Assembly: GCA_965198565.1 (NCBI GenBank)
Contig: OZ240665.1
Span: 806,001-870,000 of the forward strand
DNA: 64,000 bases
Direction of reading: 5' to 3'
DNA from: LMUY01 sp965198565
GTDB lineage: Bacteria > Pseudomonadota > Alphaproteobacteria > Acetobacterales > Acetobacteraceae
Shown: positions 1 through 8,824 of the stretch, piece after piece
Position numbering within the stretch: the stretch's first letter is position 1
How the letters are laid out: every line of letters starts with the position of its first letter
Program-made: the position numbers and the translations under genes
The notes under the pieces: model-generated
Told to the model about the DNA's origin: nothing
The model's database searches: none
The model's input: only the letters and a program-made list of their open reading frames with translations

Positions 1-25
1 ATGCGGCTATGTCGTTTGGCTGGCT

Positions 26-132
26 CCCTCTCCCGTTCTTCACGGGAGAGGGCTGGGGTGAGCGCCCTTTTCACGGCCTCCCGCGGTGGCTTCGCACCCT
101 CACCCCGACCCTCTCCCGCCCGCGGGAGAGGG
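26..132. repeat. Inverted pair of palindromic repeats
   Basis: Two copies of the window's repeat family lie upstream of the permease gene. Copy 1 (26-65) is a hairpin with 10-bp arms ccctctcccg/cgggagaggg followed by a ctggggtgag tail. Copy 2 (97-132) is the reverse orientation, a ccctcacccc tail followed by a hairpin with 11-bp arms. The tails face each other. The same arrangement recurs at 26871-26986 and 58045-58160. Bases 1-25 hold nothing I can assign. Confidence 0.85.
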
Positions 133-158
133 AGAGGGACGCTGGGAGTGGGCAGCGC

Positions 159-974
159 ATGAAAGACAGCCTGACTCGCAAGACCGTCATCACCCTGGTG
201 GGCTGGGGCATGGCGGCGTTGCTGTTCTTCCCGATCTTCTGGATGGTCCTGACCAGCCTCAAGACCGAGCGCGAGGCCGTCACCGCCAGCCTGTCCTTCA
301 CGCCCACTCTCGAATCCTATCGCGACGTGCTGGCGCAGGCGAACTACTTCGGCTTCGCCTGGAACAGCGTGGCAGTCTCCATCGGCGCCACCGTGCTGGC
401 GCTGCTGTTCGCCATCCCCGCCGCCTACGCCATGGCGTTCCACCCCACCAAGCGCACCCGCGGCACACTCTTATGGATGCTGTCCACCAAGATGCTGCCG
501 CCAGTCGGCGTGCTGGTGCCGATCTACCTGCTGTTCCGCAACGCCGGGCTGCTCGACACCCGCACCGGCCTGATCATCATGGACATGCTGGGCAACCTGC
601 CTATCGTGGTCTGGATGCTGTTCACCTTCTACAAGGAAGTGCCGAACGAGATCCTCGAAGCCGGGCGCATGGACGGCGCGCGCACCGGCGGCGAGGTGTG
701 GTTCCTGCTGCTGCCGCTCACCATGCCGGGGGTCGCCTCCACCGCGCTGCTGTCCATCATCCTGTGCTGGAACGAGGCGTTCTGGAGCCTCAACCTCACC
801 TCGTCGCAGGCGGCACCGCTCACCGCGTTCATCGCCTCGTTTTCCTCACCAGAAGGGCTGTTCTTCGCCAAACTCTCGGCCGCGTCCACGATGGCGGTGG
901 CACCCATCCTGCTGTTCGGCTGGTTCAGCCAGCGGCAGTTGGTGCGCGGGCTCACCTTCGGCGCCGTGAAATAG
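159..974 (+). CDS. Carbohydrate ABC transporter permease (MalG/SmoG type)
   Basis: Inner-membrane permease of a sugar or polyol ABC importer, 271 residues. It starts with a transmembrane segment (about residues 10-32) and the family's usual SLKTE region. Further membrane helices follow, and the cytoplasmic EAA loop reads EAGRMDGARTGGEVWFLLLP. I chose the ATG at 159 over an in-frame opening near 9 because the longer version would translate the two palindromic repeats (LTPTLSRPRERE). The gene is 12 bp upstream of its ATPase and is followed by a xylulokinase, so the substrate is probably a polyol such as sorbitol, mannitol, arabitol or xylitol. The first permease and the binding protein should lie to the left, outside the window. 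Confidence 0.9.
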   Translation: MKDSLTRKTVITLVGWGMAALLFFPIFWMVLTSLKTEREAVTASLSFTPTLESYRDVLAQANYFGFAWNSVAVSIGATVLALLFAIPAAYAMAFHPTKRTRGTLLWMLSTKMLPPVGVLVPIYLLFRNAGLLDTRTGLIIMDMLGNLPIVVWMLFTFYKEVPNEILEAGRMDGARTGGEVWFLLLPLTMPGVASTALLSIILCWNEAFWSLNLTSSQAAPLTAFIASFSSPEGLFFAKLSAASTMAVAPILLFGWFSQRQLVRGLTFGAVK

Positions 975-986
975 AGGAGCATCGCC

Positions 987-2087
987 ATGGCCACGCTCAC
1001 CCTGCGCAACCTGCGCAAGTCCTACGGCGCCACCGAGGTCATCAAGGGCATTGACCTCGACATCGCAGACCGTGAGTTCGTGGTGTTCGTCGGCCCCTCC
1101 GGCTGCGGCAAGTCCACCCTGCTGCGCATGATCGCGGGGCTCGAGGAGATCACCGCCGGCGAGCTGCAGATCGACGGCCGGCGGGTGAACGACACCGGCC
1201 CGGCAGATCGCGGCCTGGCGATGGTGTTCCAATCCTACGCGCTCTACCCGCACATGACGGTTCGCGACAACATGGGCTTCGCGCTGCGCCTGGCCGGCGT
1301 GCCGAAGGCGGAGCGCAACCGCAAGGTGGGCGAGGCCGCGCGCATCCTGCAGCTCGAACCCTACCTGGACCGCCGCCCGAAGGACCTCTCCGGCGGGCAG
1401 CGCCAACGCGTGGCGATCGGCCGCGCCATCGTGCGCCAGCCGAAGGTGTTCCTGTTCGACGAGCCGCTCTCCAACCTGGACGCGGCGTTGCGCGGGCAAA
1501 CCCGCATCGAGCTGCTGCGCCTGCATGAGGACCTGCAGGCCACCATGATCTACGTCACGCACGACCAGGTGGAAGCCATGACCATGGCCGACAAGATCGT
1601 CGTGCTGCAGGCCGGGCGGGTGGAACAGGTGGGCTCGCCGCTGGACCTGTATCACCAACCGGCCAATCTGTTCGTCGCCGGGTTCATCGGCTCGCCGCGG
1701 ATGAACCTGCTGCCCGCCACCGTCGCGGAGGCGGAGGGCGGCCATGTGGTGGTGGCCACACGTTCCGGCGCGCGCGTGGCGGTGCCCGCGTCCGGCGCCA
1801 TCCGGCCCGGCGATGCGGTGACGCTCGGCATCCGCCCCGAAGCGCTGCGGCACGACCCGGCGGGCGAACTGGCCGGCGAGGTGCGCCTGGTGGAGCGGCT
1901 GGGCGGCCTCACCCTGCTGCATGTGTCCGCCGAGGGCGGCGACGCGCTGACCGTGCAGACCGACGGCAACGACCCGACCACCCCGCACAGCCACGTCCGC
2001 TTCGCCGTGGATGGCGCGGCCTGCCACGTGTTCAATAGCGATGGCCTGGCCTTGCCGCGCCCCGTCATGCACACGCTCGCCGCGTAG
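987..2087 (+). CDS. ABC transporter ATP-binding protein (MalK/UgpC/SmoK type)
   Basis: Cytoplasmic ATPase that powers a carbohydrate importer, 366 residues. Walker A is GPSGCGKST near residue 38, the signature is LSGGQRQRVAIGRA, Walker B is VFLFDEPLSNLD, and the switch histidine is in YVTHDQVEAM. A C-terminal MalK-type regulatory domain (about residues 240-366) contains the family motif GIRPEALR. It lies between the permease and xylulokinase genes with 12-bp and 8-bp gaps, so it is in the same operon. ATPases of this class can serve several importers. That matters here because the ugp-like operon at 38094-41985 has no ATPase of its own. Confidence 0.93.
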   Translation: MATLTLRNLRKSYGATEVIKGIDLDIADREFVVFVGPSGCGKSTLLRMIAGLEEITAGELQIDGRRVNDTGPADRGLAMVFQSYALYPHMTVRDNMGFALRLAGVPKAERNRKVGEAARILQLEPYLDRRPKDLSGGQRQRVAIGRAIVRQPKVFLFDEPLSNLDAALRGQTRIELLRLHEDLQATMIYVTHDQVEAMTMADKIVVLQAGRVEQVGSPLDLYHQPANLFVAGFIGSPRMNLLPATVAEAEGGHVVVATRSGARVAVPASGAIRPGDAVTLGIRPEALRHDPAGELAGEVRLVERLGGLTLLHVSAEGGDALTVQTDGNDPTTPHSHVRFAVDGAACHVFNSDGLALPRPVMHTLAA

Positions 2088-2095
2088 CCGGACCG

Positions 2096-3553
2096 GTGTT
2101 CCTCGGGCTGGATTTCGGCACCTCCGGCGTCAAGGCGCTGCTGGTGGATGGCGGCGAACGCATCATCGGCAGCGCCACCGCGCCGCTCGCGGTCAGCCGC
2201 CCGGCGCCGGGCCATAGCGAGCAGGACCCGGCGGCCTGGTGGGAGGCGATGCGCCAGGTGGTCGGCGCGCTGCAACAGGCGCATCCGGCGGAGCTCGCCG
2301 CCACCCAGGGGATCGGCCTATCCGGCCAGATGCACGGCGCGGTGCTGCTGGACGAGGCGGGAGCGGTGTTGCGCCCCGCCATCCTGTGGAACGACGTGCG
2401 CGCCGCGGCGGAATGCGCCGAACTGGAAGCCGCGATGCCCACGCTGCGCCAGGTGACGGGCAACATCGCCATGCCGGGCTTCACCGCGCCCAAGCTGCTC
2501 TGGGTGCGCCGCCACGAGCCGGAGGTGTTCGCCCGCACCCGCACCGTGCTGCTGCCCAAGGCGTATATCCGCTATCGGCTGACCGGCGAGCGGATCGAGG
2601 ACATGTCCGACGCGTCGGGCACGCTGTGGCTGGACGTGGGCGCCCGCGACTGGTCGGACGCAGCGCTGACGGCCACTGGGCTGTCCCGCGCCGCCATGCC
2701 GCGCCTGGTGGAGGGCAACGCGCCGGCCGGCCAGTTGCGCCCCGAACTGGCCGCCGAATGGGGCATGACCGGTCCCGTGCTGCTCGCCGGCGGCGCCGGG
2801 GACAATGCGGCGGGCGCGATGGGCCTGGCCGCGATCCGGCCCGGCGACGCCTTCGTCTCGCTCGGCACCTCCGGCGTGCTGTTCGCCACCACCGACCGCT
2901 ACCGCCCCTATCCGCAGGGCGCGGTGCATGCGTTCTGCCACGCCATCCCGAACACCTGGCACCAGATGGGCGTCACGCTGTCGGCCGCGGCGTCGCTCGC
3001 CTGGTGGGCGGGCGTGGCAGGCGCCAGCGAGGCGGCGCTGATCGCCGAACTGGGCATGCCCACGGCGCCCAGCCCCGCACTGTTCCTGCCCTATCTCGGC
3101 GGCGAGCGCACACCCTATAACGACGGGACGTTGCGCGCGGGCTTTCTTGGCCTGTCGCACGACACCGGGCGCGCCGCGATGACGCAGGCGGTGCTGGAGG
3201 GTGTTGCGTTCTCCCTGCGCGACTGTCTGGACGCGCTGGCCGCCTCCGGCACGCAGGTGGCGGCGGCCGACGTGATCGGCGGCGGCTCGCGCTCGCGGGC
3301 GTGGACGGTGATTTTGGCGTCCGTGCTGGGCGTGCCGATGCGCCCCTTGGCGGCGGGCGAGCACGGCGGCGCGCTGGGCGCGGCGCGGCTGGCGCGGATG
3401 GCGGTGACGGGGGAGCCGCCCGAAGCGGTCTGCACCCCGCCGGCGCGGGAGGAGACGGTGGAGCCTCGCGCCGACCTCGCCGCAGCCTACGCCGAGAGGC
3501 TGGCGCAATACCGCGCGGCCTATTCCAGCGGCATGCTCCAGCGGCCAGTCTGA
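2096..3553 (+). CDS. xylB: Xylulokinase
   Basis: FGGY-family sugar kinase, 485 residues, expected to phosphorylate D-xylulose formed by oxidation of an imported polyol. The N-terminal phosphate-binding loop is LDFGTSGVKALLV, the sugar-site region reads ILWNDVRAA, the catalytic-base segment is GGAGDNAAGAMG, and the C-terminal ATP-site segment is GGGSRSRAW. It starts with GTG, which lies 8 bp after the ATPase stop and gives a native N-terminus directly before the phosphate loop. Another FGGY pentulose kinase is the main alternative, but length and motifs fit xylulokinase best. It is the last gene of the importer operon and converges with the minus-strand Hint protein gene. Confidence 0.9.
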   Translation: MFLGLDFGTSGVKALLVDGGERIIGSATAPLAVSRPAPGHSEQDPAAWWEAMRQVVGALQQAHPAELAATQGIGLSGQMHGAVLLDEAGAVLRPAILWNDVRAAAECAELEAAMPTLRQVTGNIAMPGFTAPKLLWVRRHEPEVFARTRTVLLPKAYIRYRLTGERIEDMSDASGTLWLDVGARDWSDAALTATGLSRAAMPRLVEGNAPAGQLRPELAAEWGMTGPVLLAGGAGDNAAGAMGLAAIRPGDAFVSLGTSGVLFATTDRYRPYPQGAVHAFCHAIPNTWHQMGVTLSAAASLAWWAGVAGASEAALIAELGMPTAPSPALFLPYLGGERTPYNDGTLRAGFLGLSHDTGRAAMTQAVLEGVAFSLRDCLDALAASGTQVAAADVIGGGSRSRAWTVILASVLGVPMRPLAAGEHGGALGAARLARMAVTGEPPEAVCTPPAREETVEPRADLAAAYAERLAQYRAAYSSGMLQRPV

Positions 3554-3572
3554 TCCGGGCGCAAAGCCCCGC

Positions 3573-6500
3573 TCAAGCCGCAGCCTGCGCCCCGTGTAGC
3601 CGTTTGCGGATCGCTTCCAGGGCGTAGCCACTCTCGACCCGAGGCGCGTACGACATTGCGCGCGGGCTGCCCTCAGCGGCTGGATAGAGCCGGGCGAACT
3701 CCGCCGCGTTCTGGAACAGGGTGCGGCTGTCATCGTCGATGAACGTCTCGCTCGCGGCGCCCTCGGCCCAGATTGCGTCATGCTGCGCCAGTTCGATGTG
3801 CACGTAGTCGACGCGCTCGCAGCCCGTTGCCACACTGATCGAGTGCCCGTTCACGAGTAGCCGGGCCGGAACCAGGACGCCATCGATCAGCATGGCGTGG
3901 CTTGGCGAGACCAGCAGGTCCCGCTGTGGCGATCCGCCTCCAAGTGCCCCGGCGCGGATGCAAACCGGCCAGAGCTCACGCCGCCCGGCGAGGAAGCGCC
4001 CCGCATAGCTGCGCCGCCCCAGCCAGCGGATCGGCGCCCGTTCGCCCGTGACGGTGATGACGACATCGCCGATCGCCAACTGCTCGACCGGCCGCTCGCC
4101 GCGGTCGGTGAGGATGCGGGTGCCATGGCAGAAGCAGGCGACGGTGAGCACGTCGCCGTTGAGGTTGAAGTCGAGCGTGCTGGCATTGGGGATGGTCAGC
4201 ACGTCGTTGTAGGGTGAGGAAATGGTCTGGCCCGCGGACGTGAAGGTCAGCACGTCGCCGTTGAGCGCGAGGCCGGCGTTTAAGCCCGCGAGTTCGTTCA
4301 GCACGATGGCATCACCAGGCGCCAGGCCGGAAATCGTGGCCGAGCTGGCGCTGCCGGTTGGAAATTCCACGATTCCGGTGTCGCCCGCAGCGAACACGAT
4401 CGTCGGCTCGTATGCGCTACCCTCTAAGCTCAGCGTACCGCCGCTAATGACATAACTTTCTGTTTCGTTCGAGAACTCCTGGAACAACACCGTGCCGGGA
4501 CCCGAGAGAATGTAGCTCGATACGGCCGGATCGGACACGGTAACAGTGCTCGAGACCTGGATGCCGACGGTGCCATCGGTATAGTAAGTCAGATCGTATG
4601 CGACTCCACCGCCCTGCACGGCGTTGAAGGGTGGACCGGCAACCCCACTCGTGCCGGCGTTTGGCCCAGATGAGGGAAGTACTACGAGGTCTGTGCCCCC
4701 CGTTCCATCTGGCTGCAATGCGTAACTATAGTTCCCAGCGTTGCCGACGGAAAGTGCATACGGGACTGTAAAGCTCGAATAACCGTATTCGGGGTTATAC
4801 TCTATTTTGTAGTATGAAAGCGTTTCGGTAATCGGGCTTCCGTTCGACGTGAAGACAACCTGATTGGATGTGGCTGATACACCGAGACCACTGGTGGCGA
4901 AGGGCAGAAAGGTCAGGTTGATGACGTCTCCCGGGTATGCTGCTCCAATTTGATTTACGACGCCGAGCGTGGGAGGAAGAGTGTCATTGTATCCGTTGTA
5001 GACAAGGCTCGCTAACTGGTCGATCTGGAGTGTGCCTGTGGTTCCGCTGACAAAGCTGATCGCGCCGCCCCCGAAGGCGGGCACGCTGGTCAGGTCAAGC
5101 GTGCCGCCCGCGATTAGGAAGTTAGCTGACACATCGCCGTATTGGCTTGGGGTGGACGCCAGATCCAACGTTCCGGGACCCACCTGTTCCACGGTGCCTG
5201 GAAGAGCGGGCATGATGAAGCCACCGAACGTCGCATCAGCGTTGAGGAACGATGTGGACGTCCCACTCGGCTCGGACACCACCCAAAGCCCGTCTTCCCC
5301 CGCAATCTCGTAGCCGACGCCGGCATTCGCCGAGACGCCTGTCAAGGCCGCCGTCAGCTCCGTGCCGCCCGACCCATCGCTGCCGACCGCAAGGCCGAGC
5401 CCACTGGCGCCCGCAATCGTGAGGCTGGCGGTTGCGCCATCGGCAAACGTCTCCGGCACCCCGCCCGATGTCAGCACGACGCTGTTGCCGCTCACCGTGA
5501 GCGTCGTGCCGCTGGCATACGCCAACGCCGCCAAGTCGATCACGTCGCCACCGTTGAAGCCGGAGATCGTATTGTCCGGCGCGTCGCCGTCGATCAGCAG
5601 CGTGGCCGCGGAGCTGCCGAAGGCGAGCACGGCCGAACCCCCCGCGGTGGCGCTGGTCAATGCCAAGGTGCCGCCGCTGATCACGGCGGAGCCGGTGAAA
5701 CCGCTGAGCGACCCGGCGAGAGCGAGCGTGCCATCGCCATACTGCACCAGCAAGCCGCTGCCACTCACGCTGCCCAGGAGGCTGGAGGTGCTGCCCGCCG
5801 CCTCGGTGAAGCCCAGGATGGCCGCATCGTAAACGACGCCGCCGGCGGACACCGTGTCGTCCAACGCGCCGCCCGCGGTCAAATTCTGCGCGCCGCCGCT
5901 CAGCACCACCGTGCCCGTGGTCAGGCCGCCCGCGACCAACTGCTCGGCCCCGGACGCTACCGACGTCGCAGAGGTGGCACCGCCCGCAAGAACCTGCTCG
6001 GTGGCCAGTGTGCCCTGCAGCATCGTGCCCGAGGCCGTGCCGCCGCTCACCACTAGGGTGCCTCCGGCCAGCACCACCGTGCCCAGCGCGGTGCCGCTGT
6101 CCAGCACTACGCTACCGCCATCGGCGATCTGCAGCCCGATCGCCTCGCCGCCGCCGCTGATCACCGCCGAGCCGCTGACCGTCGTTGCGGAGGCAACGCC
6201 GCCCGAACTCACGACCAGTGCACCGGCGATAATGCTGCCATCGTCCGTGCCGCCGCTGAGGATCTCGGTGCCGAGCACGTCCACGCTTGACGCAACCCCG
6301 CCGGCGAGAACGGCCAGCGTGCCGCTCTGGGACACAGAGCCGCTGACGGCTAAACCGGCGGACGACACCGTCTCCTGCGTGAAGGCCGAAACGATGCTGC
6401 CCGACGCCGTGCCGCCCGCGGCGACAACCAAGTGGCCGCCGGAACTCACGGTCGTGCCGATGGCCATCCCGCTCACCAGCTCAGTGGCCGCGCCGAATGC

Positions 6501-6830
6501 CACCGGACTCTCCTGGACGATGCTGTCGCTGGTGGTGCCGCCGGCCAGCACGGTCTGCGTGCCGATCACCCCATCACCCTGGGCAAGGCCGCCGCTGGAG
6601 ATGGTTTGCATCCCGCCGGCGTTGACCAGGTCGGTCAGGGCCTGGCCGGCAGCCGAGACGATCTGCACGCCGCCGGGCTCGATCGTGCCGCCAGAGTCGG
6701 TGCCGCCGGAGAGCACCTCGGTGCCGTCGATGACGGTGCCGGTCGACAGGCCGCCAGCCAGCACGTCGAGCTCGCTGCCGGTTGGCACGGTGAAGCTGGT
6801 CTTGTCGCCACCGGAAGAAATTATCGTCAT
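3573..6830 (-). CDS. AIDA-type repeat protein with C-terminal Hint domain
   Basis: Large protein of 1085 residues, probably surface or extracellular. Residues 1-345 are about seventeen imperfect strand-loop-strand repeats of roughly 19 residues (GGT, VVSSGG and VLAGG motifs), as in AIDA-I and TibA passengers. Residues about 400-495, 590-720 and 840-898 look like three divergent copies of one module (GDVIDL, GDVINL, GDAIVL, each followed by a VVFTS-like strand). A Hint domain begins at Cys899 (CFCHGTRILTDRGERPVEQL) and includes SPSHAM and VPARLLVNG near 976-994, leaving a tail of about 90 residues. I see no Sec signal peptide and no autotransporter beta-barrel, so the export route is unknown. 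GC drops to 45-50% in the middle (60-base counts at 4441-4500 and 4741-4860) against about 70% on either side, suggesting a mosaic origin. Confidence 0.85.
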   Translation of the reverse strand: MTIISSGGDKTSFTVPTGSELDVLAGGLSTGTVIDGTEVLSGGTDSGGTIEPGGVQIVSAAGQALTDLVNAGGMQTISSGGLAQGDGVIGTQTVLAGGTTSDSIVQESPVAFGAATELVSGMAIGTTVSSGGHLVVAAGGTASGSIVSAFTQETVSSAGLAVSGSVSQSGTLAVLAGGVASSVDVLGTEILSGGTDDGSIIAGALVVSSGGVASATTVSGSAVISGGGEAIGLQIADGGSVVLDSGTALGTVVLAGGTLVVSGGTASGTMLQGTLATEQVLAGGATSATSVASGAEQLVAGGLTTGTVVLSGGAQNLTAGGALDDTVSAGGVVYDAAILGFTEAAGSTSSLLGSVSGSGLLVQYGDGTLALAGSLSGFTGSAVISGGTLALTSATAGGSAVLAFGSSAATLLIDGDAPDNTISGFNGGDVIDLAALAYASGTTLTVSGNSVVLTSGGVPETFADGATASLTIAGASGLGLAVGSDGSGGTELTAALTGVSANAGVGYEIAGEDGLWVVSEPSGTSTSFLNADATFGGFIMPALPGTVEQVGPGTLDLASTPSQYGDVSANFLIAGGTLDLTSVPAFGGGAISFVSGTTGTLQIDQLASLVYNGYNDTLPPTLGVVNQIGAAYPGDVINLTFLPFATSGLGVSATSNQVVFTSNGSPITETLSYYKIEYNPEYGYSSFTVPYALSVGNAGNYSYALQPDGTGGTDLVVLPSSGPNAGTSGVAGPPFNAVQGGGVAYDLTYYTDGTVGIQVSSTVTVSDPAVSSYILSGPGTVLFQEFSNETESYVISGGTLSLEGSAYEPTIVFAAGDTGIVEFPTGSASSATISGLAPGDAIVLNELAGLNAGLALNGDVLTFTSAGQTISSPYNDVLTIPNASTLDFNLNGDVLTVACFCHGTRILTDRGERPVEQLAIGDVVITVTGERAPIRWLGRRSYAGRFLAGRRELWPVCIRAGALGGGSPQRDLLVSPSHAMLIDGVLVPARLLVNGHSISVATGCERVDYVHIELAQHDAIWAEGAASETFIDDDSRTLFQNAAEFARLYPAAEGSPRAMSYAPRVESGYALEAIRKRLHGAQAAA

Positions 6831-6998
6831 GCCGTCCCGCCTCTCTCCGATTGGTAGGTTAACGAGTCGTGACGCCAGCGCAAATATTTGGTGGGGAAGA
6901 TGCGCATTCCTCCCGCGCCGGTGCCCCGAAAGCCACGAAAGCGCGTGCGCTCGGCGTTGTTTTCACCAGATAGAGCGGAACCGACCCGGAGGCCCACC

Positions 6999-7778
6999 AT
7001 GCAGCTCGACCTCGCCAACAAGACCGCCCTCATCACTGGCGCCTCGAAGGGCATCGGGCTGGCCTGCGCCCGCACCCTGGCGGCGGAGGGCTGCCACCTC
7101 CACCTCGCCGCGCGCAACGGCCCGGCGATGGAGCAGGCGCGCGACGAACTCGTGGCCGCTCACGGCGTCCGCGTGACGGTTCATGCGCTGGACCTGTCGT
7201 CCACGGCGGCCATGGAGCAACTGGCCGAGGCCACCGCCGACAGCGACATCCTGATCAACAACGCGGGCGACATCCCGGCCGGCAAGCTCACCACCGTCAG
7301 CGACGCGGCGTTGCGGGCCGGGTTCGACCTCAAGCTGTTCGGCTACATCACGCTCACCCGCCTGTTCTACCCGCGCATGGCCGGGCGCGGCGGGGTGATC
7401 GTGAACATCATCGGCAACTCCGGCGAGAAATGGGACGCGAGCTACTTCGCCGGGTCGACCGGGAATGCGGCGCTGATGTCGTTCACCCGCGCCGTCGGCG
7501 GGGCCAGCCTGGATGACGGCGTGCGGGTGGTGGGGATCAACCCGGGGCCGGTCGCCACCGATCGGATGGTCAAGCTGATGCGGCGACGGGCCAAGGACAG
7601 TCTGGGCGACGAGAGCCGTTGGGAGGAGTTGTTCGACAAATACCCCGGCAAGCGCCCCGCGAGCGCCGAGGAGGTGGCGGACCTGACGGCGTTCCTGGCT
7701 TCGCCGCGGGCCGGGTATATCACGGGGACGATCGTGACCATCGATGGGGGAATCGCCTCGCGGGGGTCGGTGATTTAG
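6999..7778 (+). CDS. SDR-family oxidoreductase, atypical active site
   Basis: Rossmann-fold short-chain dehydrogenase/reductase, 259 residues. The cofactor motif TGASKGIG is near the N-terminus and NNAG is near residue 87. The catalytic region reads WDASYFAGSTGNAALMSFTRA, so the usual YxxxK has its Tyr but Ser where Lys is expected. Several SDR subfamilies share a GNAAL segment of this kind, and it is unclear what they catalyse. The start is set by a GGAGG ribosome site 8 bases before the ATG at 6999. A longer opening reading back to 6888 has no such site. The gene is divergent from the Hint protein gene across 168 bp in which I see no clear promoter. Substrate unknown. Confidence 0.85.
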   Translation: MQLDLANKTALITGASKGIGLACARTLAAEGCHLHLAARNGPAMEQARDELVAAHGVRVTVHALDLSSTAAMEQLAEATADSDILINNAGDIPAGKLTTVSDAALRAGFDLKLFGYITLTRLFYPRMAGRGGVIVNIIGNSGEKWDASYFAGSTGNAALMSFTRAVGGASLDDGVRVVGINPGPVATDRMVKLMRRRAKDSLGDESRWEELFDKYPGKRPASAEEVADLTAFLASPRAGYITGTIVTIDGGIASRGSVI

Positions 7779-7799
7779 CGCCCGAGCGTGTGTCGGCCA

Positions 7800-7835
7800 C
7801 CCTCACCCCTGCCCTCTCCCGCCGGCGGGAGAGGG
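7800..7835 (+). repeat. Palindromic repeat, single copy
   Basis: Tail ccctcacccc-like followed by a hairpin ccctctcccgcc/ggcgggagaggg. It lies between two convergent genes and ends 2 bp before the stop codon of the aldose epimerase gene, where it could act as a terminator. Confidence 0.8.
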
Positions 7836-7837
7836 GG

Positions 7838-8728
7838 TCAGATGGCTTCCACCGCAAAGCGCACCTGACGCTGCAGGATGCCGCCGGGCTGCAGCACGCG
7901 CAGGCCGTGGTCCGGCACCGTCTCCATGTGGTTCACCGCGTCCGTCATGTTGCTGGCCGGCTCGACGGCGAAATACGGCTTGTCCGCCGGCGTGTAGACC
8001 ACGGCGAAGCGGAAGATGTCGTCCGCCGTGATCACCAGACGCAGACCGTGCTCGGGCCGGGTGATCTCGGCGCGGCCAGCCCACTCGGCGTAGCAGTTGT
8101 CCAGCGGCGGCGGGGTGATGACGTGGCCGGGGTCGAAGCTCCAATGCCCCTCCACAGCCAGGCGCGCGTCGGGCAGCGAGTCCGCCCCGGTGTGCCAAAC
8201 CGACCCGGCGCGCAACGCAATCGCGGTCTGCGGCGAGCGCGGCTGATATGGGTGCAGGCCAAGCCCCACCGGCTGCGCCCGGCGGTCGGTGTTGGTGAAG
8301 CCGATCGTCACCGCCAGGCTATCGGGCGCCAAGGCGTAGCGCAGCGTCGCGGTGTAGCGATACGGCCAATGGCTGCCGCTGTCGGCCGCCGGGTCGTGAT
8401 GCAGCACCAACTCGGCGTCCGCCTGGCCGGCGCGGGCGACCTCCCAGGCGCGCTGCCAGGCGTTGCCGTGGATGGTGTGCGGGTGGTCGCCGAAGTTGCG
8501 GTCCAACTGGAAGCTCTCGCCGCCGAAGCTGAAGCGGCCCCAGGCGATGCGGTTGGAGAACGGAATCAGCGGGAAGCAGGACAGCAGGCGCGAGTTGGTG
8601 CCGGCCAGCGCCTCGGGCGGGGTGGGGCGCAACACGGGGGCGCCGCGCCAGGTCCAGCCGCCGATGCTGCCCCCCAGCGCCGGGCACAGCAGCAAGGTGG
8701 CGTCGCCGGCAGCAAGTTCGAGCGTCAT
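7838..8728 (-). CDS. Aldose 1-epimerase family protein (galactose mutarotase-like)
   Basis: Beta-sandwich sugar-binding protein of 296 residues, likely interconverting alpha and beta anomers of a free sugar. It shows DHPHTIHGNAWQ with the substrate-binding His, GLHPYQPR with the second conserved His, and a C-terminal MTDAVNHMETVPDHGLRVLQPG segment, all typical of the YeaD/GalM superfamily. I placed the start at the ATG at 8728 (MTLELAAGDATLLL). A longer version adds 12 poorly conserved residues. It is divergent from the hydrolase gene at 8825 across about 95 bp and converges with the SDR gene. The sugar specificity cannot be read from the sequence. Confidence 0.88.
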   Translation of the reverse strand: MTLELAAGDATLLLCPALGGSIGGWTWRGAPVLRPTPPEALAGTNSRLLSCFPLIPFSNRIAWGRFSFGGESFQLDRNFGDHPHTIHGNAWQRAWEVARAGQADAELVLHHDPAADSGSHWPYRYTATLRYALAPDSLAVTIGFTNTDRRAQPVGLGLHPYQPRSPQTAIALRAGSVWHTGADSLPDARLAVEGHWSFDPGHVITPPPLDNCYAEWAGRAEITRPEHGLRLVITADDIFRFAVVYTPADKPYFAVEPASNMTDAVNHMETVPDHGLRVLQPGGILQRQVRFAVEAI

Positions 8729-8824
8729 GACAGCCTCCGTGGACGTGTACGAGCGTAGCAACACGCAACATCAGCCGCTATACCGCCGCCCGATGCACCC
8801 TTTCTCCACTGCCAGGCCCGCCTG

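Noticed and set aside
9..158. N-terminal extension of the permease upstream of 159
   Set aside because: It is the translation of palindromic repeats, and the ATG at 159 gives the normal N-terminus.
846..2072. Long antisense open frames over the ATPase and other genes (for example also 2318-3835 and 13597-15099, minus)
   Set aside because: Very GC-rich DNA gives long frames on every strand; the translations are low-complexity Arg/Gly/His/Ala strings with no motifs, and the opposite frames carry complete families.
5854..7176. A plus-strand frame antisense to the repeat protein running into the SDR gene
   Set aside because: Pro/Ser/Thr-rich translation is the mirror of Gly/Ser/Thr repeats on the other strand.
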